The translations under genes were made by a program, and so were the position numbers. 64,000 nucleotides of DNA from NCBI RefSeq assembly GCF_008973665.1, contig NZ_WACP01000009.1:186001-250000 (forward strand), written 5' to 3'. Below the pieces are notes generated by a model. The model did no database searches, was not told the origin of the DNA, and worked only from the letters and a program-made list of their open reading frames with translations. Every line of letters begins with the position of its first letter. Position 1 is the first letter of the stretch. This document shows positions 24,631 to 32,073 of this stretch, piece by piece. Source of the stretch: Paenibacillus tengchongensis (GTDB lineage Bacteria > Bacillota > Bacilli > Paenibacillales > Paenibacillaceae).

Positions 24631-25482
24631 ATGAAGGTGGGTTTTATCGGAACAGGCAGCATGGGCGGTCTGCTGATCAATGCCTTTCTGGCTGCAGGCG
24701 CGCTGGCTCCCGGTGACGTGCTGGCCAGTAACCGCAGCAGGCATAAGCTGCTGCAGCTGGAGAGCCGGTACCCGGGCATCAACCTGTGCGGAAGCAACAG
24801 GGAGACTGCAGCCGGTAGCGACATTCTCTTCCTCTGCGTCAAACCTCTGGAATTCAAGGCGCTGACGGATGAAATCGCCCCCTGCCTGCACAGCGAGCAA
24901 ATTGTCGTCTCCATTACAAGCCCTGTGCAGCTGTCTCATCTGGAGGCGGCTTTGCCGGCCAAAATAGCCAAGGTGATCCCCAGCATCACCCACTGCGTGC
25001 GAAGCGGCACATCTCTTTGCGTGTTCGGTGGCCGGATCAATAAACAAGACAGGCTGCTACTGCTGCAGCTATTGTCTTTCATCAGCGTACCAGCGGAAAT
25101 TCCTGAAAGCCACACGCGGATCGCCTCCGATTTCTCCTCCTGCGGTCCGGCATTCATCAGCTTCTTTCTGGAGCGCTGGATCGCATCGGCCGTAGAAGCA
25201 ACCGGGATTGACGAAGCGCTGGTCAGCCGGCTGGCCGGGGAAATGCTGCTTGGCACAGGCAGGCTGCTGACAGAAGGCCAGTTCTCCCCGCAAGAGCTGC
25301 AGGAGAGGGTAGCCGTGCGCGGCGGCATTACAGCCGAAGCGCTGAACCATCTGCGCAGCAGCCTGGAGGGCGTATTCGAGCGGCTCATTACGACCACCCA
25401 CGACAAATACGGCGAAGATGTAGAACGGCTGAACGCGCTGTTCGGCACATCCGCCCTTATTCAAGAGCCGCTGGACCGCTGA
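24631..25482 (+). CDS. comER: ComER, pyrroline-5-carboxylate reductase-like protein
   Basis: 283 residues beginning with the Rossmann motif MKVGFIGTGSMGGLLINAFL. It also carries DILFLCVKPLEFKALTDEIA, VIPSITHCVRSGTSL and a P5CR-like dimerisation part (CGPAFISFFLERWIASAVEA, RVAVRGGITAEAL). Divergent from comEA as in Bacillus, where ComER affects sporulation and biofilm rather than competence. Whether it reduces pyrroline-5-carboxylate is unknown. AAAGGAGGT lies 9 bases before the ATG. The neighbouring leuS is convergent. Confidence 0.92.
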   Translation: MKVGFIGTGSMGGLLINAFLAAGALAPGDVLASNRSRHKLLQLESRYPGINLCGSNRETAAGSDILFLCVKPLEFKALTDEIAPCLHSEQIVVSITSPVQLSHLEAALPAKIAKVIPSITHCVRSGTSLCVFGGRINKQDRLLLLQLLSFISVPAEIPESHTRIASDFSSCGPAFISFFLERWIASAVEATGIDEALVSRLAGEMLLGTGRLLTEGQFSPQELQERVAVRGGITAEALNHLRSSLEGVFERLITTTHDKYGEDVERLNALFGTSALIQEPLDR

Positions 25483-25571
25483 ACACGTTAACCCCTTCCT
25501 GTAAGCCGGGCTGCCGTTGTCCAGAACGCTGCCCGGAGGCTTCCGCATCTCTTTCGGGGCCGCAATAACCA

Positions 25572-25609
25572 TAAAAGCCCGCAGCACGGATCTCTCCGTA
25601 GCTGCGGGC
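25572..25609 (-). terminator. Rho-independent terminator of leuS
   Basis: Minus strand GCCCGCAGC/GCTGCGGGC with inner ACGGA/TCCGT pairing, then TTTTATGG, 18 bp after the leuS stop. Confidence 0.8.
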
Positions 25610-25626
25610 AATCATGCGTTTTTCGC

Positions 25627-28077
25627 TTAACCCACTACAATATTTACGAGCTTGCCGGGAACCGCAATGATCTTGCGTACGGTTTTGCCCTCAGTCGCCG
25701 TCTTCACATTCGGCAGTTCCAGTGCGAATGCTTCCATGGCTTCTTTGCCCATATCCTGGGCAATCATCGCGCGCTGTACGATTTTGCCGTTGACCTGCAC
25801 CGCGATCTCCACTTCGGCATCCACGGTCCAGGCTTCATCGTAGGCCGGCCACGCCACATAGGTGATGCTCTCTTCGTGGCCCAGCAGCTGCCACAGCTCC
25901 TCGGCGATATGCGGCGCCAGCGGCGACAGCATTTGCACGAAGTTCTCTGCGGCCTCGCGGGACAGGGTATCCTGCTTGTAGGCATCGTTGACGAAGATCA
26001 TCAGCTGGCTGATCGCTGTATTGAAGCGCAGATGCTCGAAGTCCTCGGTCACCTTCTTCAGCGTCTTATGCCAGGTCCGCTTGAATTCATCGGTACCGCC
26101 GCCCTCGGTAATCTTGGCGTTCAGACGGCCGTCTTCGCCGACGAACAGGCGCCAGACGCGGGAGAGGAAGCGGTGAATGCCTTCCACGCCTTTTTCATTC
26201 CACGGCTTGGTGGCTTCCAGCGGTCCCATGAACATTTCATAAACGCGCAGTGTGTCCGCCCCGTAAGCCTCAACAATCTCATCCGGGTTGATGACATTGC
26301 CGCGCGACTTGCTCATCTTCTCGTTGTTGTTGCCGAGAATCATTCCCTGGTTCACCAGCTTGTGGAACGGTTCCTTCGTGTCGACCGCTCCGATATCGTA
26401 CAGCACCTTGTGCCAGAAACGGGCATACAGCAAGTGAAGCACCGCATGCTCTGCGCCGCCGATATACAGGTCAACCGGCAGCCATTCCTTCTGCAGCTCC
26501 GGCGAGCACAGCTCCTTGTCGTTGTGCGGATCAATGTAACGCAGGTAGTACCAGCAGCTGCCGGCCCATTGCGGCATTGTGTTCGTCTCGCGGCGGGCCT
26601 TCATACCGGTCTCGGGATCGACGGTCTCAACCCATTCGGTCACATTCGCCAGCGGAGATTCGCCCGTACCGGAAGGGCGGATAGAATCCACTTCAGGCAG
26701 CAGGAGCGGCAGCTGATCTACAGGAACCGTCTTCATCGTACCGTCCTCCAGATGCAGGATCGGGATCGGCTCGCCCCAATAGCGCTGGCGGCTGAACAGC
26801 CAGTCGCGCAGCCGGTAAGTCACTTTGCCTTTGCCGCTGCCCTGCTCTTCCAGGTGCGCAATCATCTTGGCGATACCCTCAGCGTTGTTCAGGCCGTTCA
26901 GGAACCCGGAATTGACATGCGGGCCATCGCCGGTGTAAGCCTCTTCCTGCACGTTGCCGCCTTCAACGACTTCGATGATATCCAGCCCGAACTGCTTGGC
27001 GAACTCCCAGTCGCGCGTATCATGGCCAGGGACGGCCATAATTGCGCCTGTTCCGTAACCCGCGAGTACATAATCGGCAATCCAGATTGGCAGCTTGGCG
27101 CCGTTCGCCGGATTGACGGCATAAGCGCCGGTGAATACCCCGGTCTTTTCTTTGGCCAGGTCGGTCCGCTCCAGATCGCTCTTGCGGGCAGCCTGGTCAC
27201 GGTAGTCGGCTACCGCAGCCTTCTGCGCATCAGTCGTAATCCGGTCAACCAGCTTATGTTCCGGAGCCAGCACGCAATAGCTTGCACCGAACAATGTATC
27301 CGGACGGGTCGTAAATACCTCCAGCGAAGCGTCGTGGCCATCGATGGCGAAGGTCACCTCGGCGCCGGTCGATTTACCGATCCAGTTGCGCTGCATATCC
27401 TTGATGCTTTCCTCCCAGTCCAGTTCATCGAGATCCTGGAGCAGGCGTTCCGCATATTCGGTGATCTTCAGCACCCACTGGCGCATGGGTCTACGCACTA
27501 CCGGATGGCCGCCGCGTTCGCTCTTGCCGTCGATAACCTCTTCGTTGGCCAGCACCGTGCCCAGCGCCTCGCACCAGTTCACCGACACTTCATCCACGTA
27601 AGCCAGGCCCCGATTGTACAATTGGATGAAGATCCACTGCGTCCATTTATAGTAGCCCGGATCGGTAGTGCTGATCTCACGGTCCCAGTCATAGGAGAAC
27701 CCGAGCGATTTGATCTGGCGGCGGAAATTGTCGATGTTCTTGATCGTGATTTCCCGCGGATGCTGCCCGGTGTCCATAGCGTATTGCTCTGCCGGAAGGC
27801 CGAAAGCATCCCAGCCCATCGGATGCAGCACATTGTAGCCGCGCATCCGCTTGTAGCGGGAGACGATATCCGTAGCAGTATACCCTTCAGGGTGGCCTAC
27901 ATGCAGGCCGGCGCCGGAAGGGTAAGGGAACATGTCAAGGGCATAGAACTTCGGCTTGCCCGTTTCTTCTCCGGTCTTAAAGGTCTTGTGTTCGTCCCAG
28001 TACTTCTGCCATTTCGGCTCGATTTGCTGGGCGCGGTAGCCCGCAGGGGCTGCACCGCTCTGTTGGTTGTCACTCAT
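25627..28077 (-). CDS. leuS: Leucyl-tRNA synthetase
   Basis: 816 residues, usual for bacterial LeuRS. Class I signatures are HVGH (59-62) and KMSKSRGN (near 580). The CP1 editing domain (TRPDTLFGASYCVLAPEHKL and GTGAIMAVPGHDTRDWEFAK) and the C-terminal tRNA-binding part with a late beta-domain are present. Charges tRNA-Leu. AAGGAGG precedes the ATG. Controlled by a T-box leader that reads uncharged tRNA-Leu. It lies downstream of the YrrI-like gene on the same strand but has its own leader. Confidence 0.98.
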   Translation of the reverse strand: MSDNQQSGAAPAGYRAQQIEPKWQKYWDEHKTFKTGEETGKPKFYALDMFPYPSGAGLHVGHPEGYTATDIVSRYKRMRGYNVLHPMGWDAFGLPAEQYAMDTGQHPREITIKNIDNFRRQIKSLGFSYDWDREISTTDPGYYKWTQWIFIQLYNRGLAYVDEVSVNWCEALGTVLANEEVIDGKSERGGHPVVRRPMRQWVLKITEYAERLLQDLDELDWEESIKDMQRNWIGKSTGAEVTFAIDGHDASLEVFTTRPDTLFGASYCVLAPEHKLVDRITTDAQKAAVADYRDQAARKSDLERTDLAKEKTGVFTGAYAVNPANGAKLPIWIADYVLAGYGTGAIMAVPGHDTRDWEFAKQFGLDIIEVVEGGNVQEEAYTGDGPHVNSGFLNGLNNAEGIAKMIAHLEEQGSGKGKVTYRLRDWLFSRQRYWGEPIPILHLEDGTMKTVPVDQLPLLLPEVDSIRPSGTGESPLANVTEWVETVDPETGMKARRETNTMPQWAGSCWYYLRYIDPHNDKELCSPELQKEWLPVDLYIGGAEHAVLHLLYARFWHKVLYDIGAVDTKEPFHKLVNQGMILGNNNEKMSKSRGNVINPDEIVEAYGADTLRVYEMFMGPLEATKPWNEKGVEGIHRFLSRVWRLFVGEDGRLNAKITEGGGTDEFKRTWHKTLKKVTEDFEHLRFNTAISQLMIFVNDAYKQDTLSREAAENFVQMLSPLAPHIAEELWQLLGHEESITYVAWPAYDEAWTVDAEVEIAVQVNGKIVQRAMIAQDMGKEAMEAFALELPNVKTATEGKTVRKIIAVPGKLVNIVVG

Positions 28078-28119
28078 GATACGCTCCTCCTTGGAGTATA
28101 GCTGCTATTCTTCAACTTT

Positions 28120-28425
28120 AAGGTCATACAAAAAACCTCCCATCCCCAGCGTATGATCGCTAGGGACGAGAGGTTGAATTCCCGTGGTACCACCCTAGTT
28201 AGCGTCGGATATACTTTATCCGGCCACTCACTTTAGACACCCTTTAACGGGGGTGAGCCGACAACTGTTCACCGGCGTATTCCGCATGTCACTGCGGAGG
28301 ATACGCGGCTTGCGCCGTTACTCCGAGGCGAGTTCATTCCGATTCATTAACCGGCTTCCACCAAGCACCGGCTCTCTGGATAACGTCCCGCGAATTACTG
28401 CTCCTCATCATCGAATTGCAATATG
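28120..28425 (-). promoter_or_regulatory. T-box riboswitch leader of leuS (leucine, CUC specifier)
   Basis: Minus-strand leader of about 300 nt. The T-box core AGGGTGGTACCACGG lies at 28196-28182. The terminator stem CCTCTCGTCCC/GGGGATGGGAGG with TTTTTT (28173-28130) follows. In stem I, GAATGAACTCGCC places a CUC leucine specifier at 28332-28330, and AGAGAGCCGGTGCTTGGTGG carries stem-I distal features. Uncharged tRNA-Leu should favour read-through into leuS. Confidence 0.93.
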
Positions 28426-28486
28426 GCAATGTTTTTTCATAAGATTACAACATATTATATACAAAAGCCGCGGCCGGAGTCAATGA

Positions 28487-29566
28487 TTAACCGTCTCCCC
28501 TTACCGGCTTGCGCCGGATGTAATAGGTGAGCAAATGCTGAAGGACTACCTTACCGGCGGCAAACACCGGTACGGCCAGGATCAGCCCGAGCATACCTGC
28601 GAGTTCTCCGCCGACCAGCAGGGCAAAAATAATCAGCAGCGGATGCAGATGCAGGGTCCGCCCCACCACCTGCGGCGAGACAATATTGCTCTCGATCATC
28701 TGGCATAGGGTATTTACAACCACTACGTACAGCACCAGCTTGAAAGAAACCGTCGAAGCCATCACTACGGCAGGAGCTGCCCCTAGAAACGGCCCGAGAT
28801 AAGGGACGATATCAAACAGCGCCACGAGGCAGGCAAACAGCAGCGGATAAGGCATACCGATCAATGCATAGCCAATGTAAGCGAGGATGCCGATGATCAG
28901 GCAGACAAACAGCTGGCCGCGGATATAGCTCCCCAGCGCATCGTCGATATCCTTCAGCAGACGGACGATCGATTTACGGCGCGACCGCGGGAGACAGGAG
29001 ACAAGCAGCCGTTCAAAGACGTCGAAATCCTTGAGAATATAAAAGACAAGAAACGGCACAATGAACGCATTGAATACCAGGCCGATCGTGGTGCCGATAT
29101 TATCGAGAAAATGCGAAATGCCTTTGGCCAGCCGGCTCTCCAGCTGCAGGAACCAATTGTTCATCCCCATCTCCACACCGCGCGGCATCAGCTCGGTGTT
29201 CATATTATTCATGAGGCCCTGGGCATGCAGTGTGATCTCCGGCAGATGCTCGTTCAGCTCTTCAAGCTGCCTGATGAACATCGGAATCAGATTGATGGCG
29301 ATGACCGCAAGCGCAAGCAGGAATACGGCATAAATCAGCAGAACCGCGACCCCGCGCGGCATCTTGCGTTTGCCCAGCATTTTGACGACGGGATTCAGCA
29401 CATAGGATAGAATAATCGCCGCCAGAAACGGGGCAAGAATCGCTTTCAGGAACAGGAAAATGACCTGCAACATCGGCCGAAGCAGCCATACCAAATATAA
29501 AATGATCAGGGCCAGCAGCAATCCGATCATCCAGCGGAACCCTTTGCTTTGGAACCATCGCTCCAT
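28487..29566 (-). CDS. AI-2E family membrane protein (YrrI-like)
   Basis: 359 residues from ATG 29566, with AGGAGG 7 bases upstream; a 34-codon longer frame lacks support. About eight membrane segments, and family blocks LSYVLNPVVKMLGKRKMPRG, NAFIVPFLVFYILKDFDVFE, VALFDIVPYLGPFLGAAPAV and ESNIVSPQVVGRTLHLHPLL. AI-2E proteins are permeases of uncertain substrate; some act in ion or autoinducer export. Position near alaS/mnmA-type genes matches Bacillus yrrI. Confidence 0.9.
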   Translation of the reverse strand: MERWFQSKGFRWMIGLLLALIILYLVWLLRPMLQVIFLFLKAILAPFLAAIILSYVLNPVVKMLGKRKMPRGVAVLLIYAVFLLALAVIAINLIPMFIRQLEELNEHLPEITLHAQGLMNNMNTELMPRGVEMGMNNWFLQLESRLAKGISHFLDNIGTTIGLVFNAFIVPFLVFYILKDFDVFERLLVSCLPRSRRKSIVRLLKDIDDALGSYIRGQLFVCLIIGILAYIGYALIGMPYPLLFACLVALFDIVPYLGPFLGAAPAVVMASTVSFKLVLYVVVVNTLCQMIESNIVSPQVVGRTLHLHPLLIIFALLVGGELAGMLGLILAVPVFAAGKVVLQHLLTYYIRRKPVRGDG

Positions 29567-29655
29567 GAGTGAACCTCCTAACGGCAATCTGGACAGGCTT
29601 CTCCATAAGTATGTGTCCGCTTGAACCAAATTAACCGCTCTAGGAACGGCAAATG

Positions 29656-29708
29656 CAAAAAGCGCCAATACCCCTCAGCAAATAGCTTGCTGAAAGGGAA
29701 TTGACGCT
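29656..29708 (-). terminator. Terminator after the zinc-ribbon protein gene
   Basis: Minus strand AGCG-CAAT / ATTG-CGCT outer arms and TTCAGCAA/TTTGCTGA inner arms, then TTTTGC, 52 bp after the stop at 29760. Confidence 0.7.
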
Positions 29709-29759
29709 TCCTCTGACTATAATATGTACCCGCTCAGGGCAGCTTACAGACGTTCAAAC

Positions 29760-29969
29760 TTAGGAAGACGCGTGAATTTGCGGGAAATCCTGCGCAATAT
29801 CTTCTCCCGAGAACAAATCGTCCAGAGAACTGAGTGTGCCGTCTTCTTCCACCTGATACACCGACATTTTCTCGCCGTTAACCGTCAGTTCGATAAAGCA
29901 ACCCCAGCAATAGAACTGGTGTGAACCGATCTTGCCGATATCCTTGGAGCCACAGTTTGGACACTTCAT
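29760..29969 (-). CDS. Small zinc-ribbon protein
   Basis: 69 residues beginning MKCPNCGSKDIGKIGSHQFY; CPNC and CWGC give a four-cysteine zinc ribbon. The acidic second half ends SGEDIAQDFPQIHASS. Start at ATG 29969 (AGGTGG 10 bases upstream) is preferred over ATG 29978, which sits too close to that site. It lies 14 bp after the PRC-barrel gene, so co-transcribed. Similar small ribbon proteins lie near yrrD in Bacillus; function unknown. Confidence 0.75.
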   Translation of the reverse strand: MKCPNCGSKDIGKIGSHQFYCWGCFIELTVNGEKMSVYQVEEDGTLSSLDDLFSGEDIAQDFPQIHASS

Positions 29970-29983
29970 AACATACATTCCAC

Positions 29984-30505
29984 CTATCCGTTTGCAATAT
30001 TAATGGCTTTTTGCAGCCGTTCTTCACTCTTGGCGGGTACCAATACCGCATTCTCCCCAATGGACATTTCGTGAGAACAAGGCAGCCATTTGCGGCCTTC
30101 GATCAAATCCGTAACCAGTCCGTCACTGATTTCCAGCGCTACTATTGTGTTTCCCAACTTCTGGTCAAAATAAACATCGGATATTCTTCCGAGTATCGTC
30201 CCGGAGGCGGTAAGCACCTGCATATCCTTCAGTTTGTTCTTTCCGGAAAGAAAAGTATATGGTATATGGTCAGTGTCGGCCTTAACAATAGCATCTTTAC
30301 TGCGGATCATCACCGCATCTTCGCCATAAGCGACGATGTCTTCCCATGCCACAACTTTCACATGACCGGAGAAGAAAGATTTGCTTTCCAGTTCAATACC
30401 CGTAATATTCCAATTTGAATCCAGTAAACAATCAACAATTTTGCCGATTTCGTTACCTTCTTCAACCTCATATACAGTCAGGCCGATCATGTCCTGAAGT
30501 TTCAT
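29984..30505 (-). CDS. PRC-barrel domain protein (YrrD-like)
   Basis: 173 residues from ATG 30505 (AAGGGG site upstream); the frame extends 19 codons more without support. Two PRC-barrel units: KLQDMIGLTVYEVEEGNEIG at the N-terminus and KDMQVLTASGTILGRISDVY in the second half. PRC barrels are small adaptor folds seen in RNA-processing (RimM) and photosystem proteins. Next to the cysteine desulfurase as Bacillus yrrD is near mnmA/iscS. Function unknown; yrrD itself has been tied to sporulation only by expression. Confidence 0.82.
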   Translation of the reverse strand: MKLQDMIGLTVYEVEEGNEIGKIVDCLLDSNWNITGIELESKSFFSGHVKVVAWEDIVAYGEDAVMIRSKDAIVKADTDHIPYTFLSGKNKLKDMQVLTASGTILGRISDVYFDQKLGNTIVALEISDGLVTDLIEGRKWLPCSHEMSIGENAVLVPAKSEERLQKAINIANG

Positions 30506-30603
30506 GGCCCCAGTCCCCTTACTTAGTAAATTGTTACGTGTTTGCAGGGCTATTAAGCGCATACCTACATCATTTCGGACACAAGACTGGAAAAAGCCTA
30601 GTG

Positions 30604-31749
30604 TTATTTACGCAGCCGGTTCAGAATGGTTTCAACTTTTTGAGCAACCAGCCGCATTTCTTCATTAGTATTACCCAAACCTGTGCTAAAGCGAACCGCC
30701 GAGTACAAAACTTCCTCCGGAAGCTGCATCGCCTGCAGCACGTGGGACAGCTCCAGCGAACCCGAGGTGCAGGCGGAGCCGCTGGCGGCCGCAATCCCCT
30801 CCATATCCAGGTTCATCAGCAGCACATCAGTCCGGACCTCCGGAAAGCTTACATTGATAATGCCAGGCAAAAAATGCTCCGGATTGCCGTTCAGGACATA
30901 CCTGTCCCCGCCGATTCGCAGGTTCAGTTCAGCGAGCAGCGTGTTCCGCAGCTCCAGTGCTTTCGCCCGCCGTTCGGCCACACCGCCGGCCGCCAGCTCC
31001 ACCGCTTTGGCAAAGCCGGCGGTACCGGCCAGGCTTTCCGTACCGGCCCGCCGGCCGCGCTCCTGCAATCCGCCGTGCTGCCGGGACGCAAGCGGAGCGC
31101 CGCGCCGTACATAGAGTCCGCCGATGCCCTGCGGGCCGTTGATTTTATGTGCCGCAAAGCTCATATAGTCAACCGGCAGATCGCGTAGAGCTATGGGCAA
31201 TGCGCCAAGAGCCTGAACGGCATCGACATGAACAAGAATTCCGCGCTCACGCGCCAGTCTGCCTATGTCTTCAACCGGCTGTACTGTACCGACCTCATTG
31301 TTCGCATACATGACGCTGATCAGAACCGTATCCTCACGTAACGCTGTCTCCACATCGGAAACCGAGACACGTCCCGTGGCATCCGCCGGCAGGTAGGTTA
31401 CGCTGTAGCCCTGCTTCTCCAGCTCTGCACAAGTATGCAGCACCGCATGATGCTCGATGGCTGTGGTGATGATATGTCTGCCTTTATGCGCCGACGCTGC
31501 AGCTGCCCCGAACAGCGCCAGATTGTCGCTCTCCGTGCCTCCGCTCGTGAAGATCCACTCATCTGGCGCACAGCCCAAAAAGCCCGCGATGGTATCGCGC
31601 GCGCCGTTCACGACTTTTTTGGCGGCGCGTCCGAATGCGTGCACACTGGAGGCGTTGCCGTACTGCTCCATAAGCATATGATACATGACCTTGGCCACCT
31701 CGGGATGAACCGGGGTTGAGGCGGCGTGATCCAGATAGATTGGCTTCAT
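30604..31749 (-). CDS. Cysteine desulfurase (IscS/NifS class I-like, YrvO type)
   Basis: 381 residues. PLP fold with IEHHAVLHTC (His100/101), PLP lysine Lys202 in SFAAHKINGPQGIG and the active-site cysteine Cys327 in ASGSACTSGSLELSHVL. It takes sulfur from cysteine, forming a persulfide for tRNA thiolation (via MnmA) or iron-sulfur assembly. In Bacillus this gene (yrvO) lies between cymR and mnmA; here those two lie 12 kb to the right. It heads a run with the PRC-barrel and zinc-ribbon genes. A TATAAT lies about 50 bp upstream but without a good -35. Confidence 0.94.
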   Translation of the reverse strand: MKPIYLDHAASTPVHPEVAKVMYHMLMEQYGNASSVHAFGRAAKKVVNGARDTIAGFLGCAPDEWIFTSGGTESDNLALFGAAAASAHKGRHIITTAIEHHAVLHTCAELEKQGYSVTYLPADATGRVSVSDVETALREDTVLISVMYANNEVGTVQPVEDIGRLARERGILVHVDAVQALGALPIALRDLPVDYMSFAAHKINGPQGIGGLYVRRGAPLASRQHGGLQERGRRAGTESLAGTAGFAKAVELAAGGVAERRAKALELRNTLLAELNLRIGGDRYVLNGNPEHFLPGIINVSFPEVRTDVLLMNLDMEGIAAASGSACTSGSLELSHVLQAMQLPEEVLYSAVRFSTGLGNTNEEMRLVAQKVETILNRLRK

Positions 31750-32073
31750 ATATTAATCTCCGCTTCTATTCATTCTCTAAGTTCTTACAGGCTATTCGAT
31801 TATACTGCTGAACCGTCTCCATTGCTACCGACCAATAAACACAATATTGTAACATTTAGGAAAAGCGCATTCCGATTCCTTCATTAAATTGTTTAAATAA
31901 CAAATAGTTGATATAAACCGGTCCGCGCATAGAGCGGTACGGATAATACCTATAATTATCTCGTGTAACCCTTTTCATTTATTCTACCGGATGGCCGTAC
32001 GGTTGTGTTAGCATGATGGGGCATTGTGCAGTCAGAACAGCGTTTCATGTAAAAATCAACTTGGAGGATGGGA
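31750..32073. promoter_or_regulatory. Intergenic control region between cysteine desulfurase and GH115 genes
   Basis: No gene seen. Plus-strand promoter TTGTTT (31889-31894), 17 bases, TATAAA (31912-31917, extended TG). Immediately downstream, at 31918-31942, is the inverted repeat CCGnnCCGC-N7-GCGGnnCGG, placed where an operator would block initiation of the GH115 gene. Confidence 0.5.

Noticed and set aside
25876..28101. 741-codon open frame opposite leuS
   Set aside because: Antisense to an unmistakable LeuRS with HVGH and KMSKS; no protein family features.
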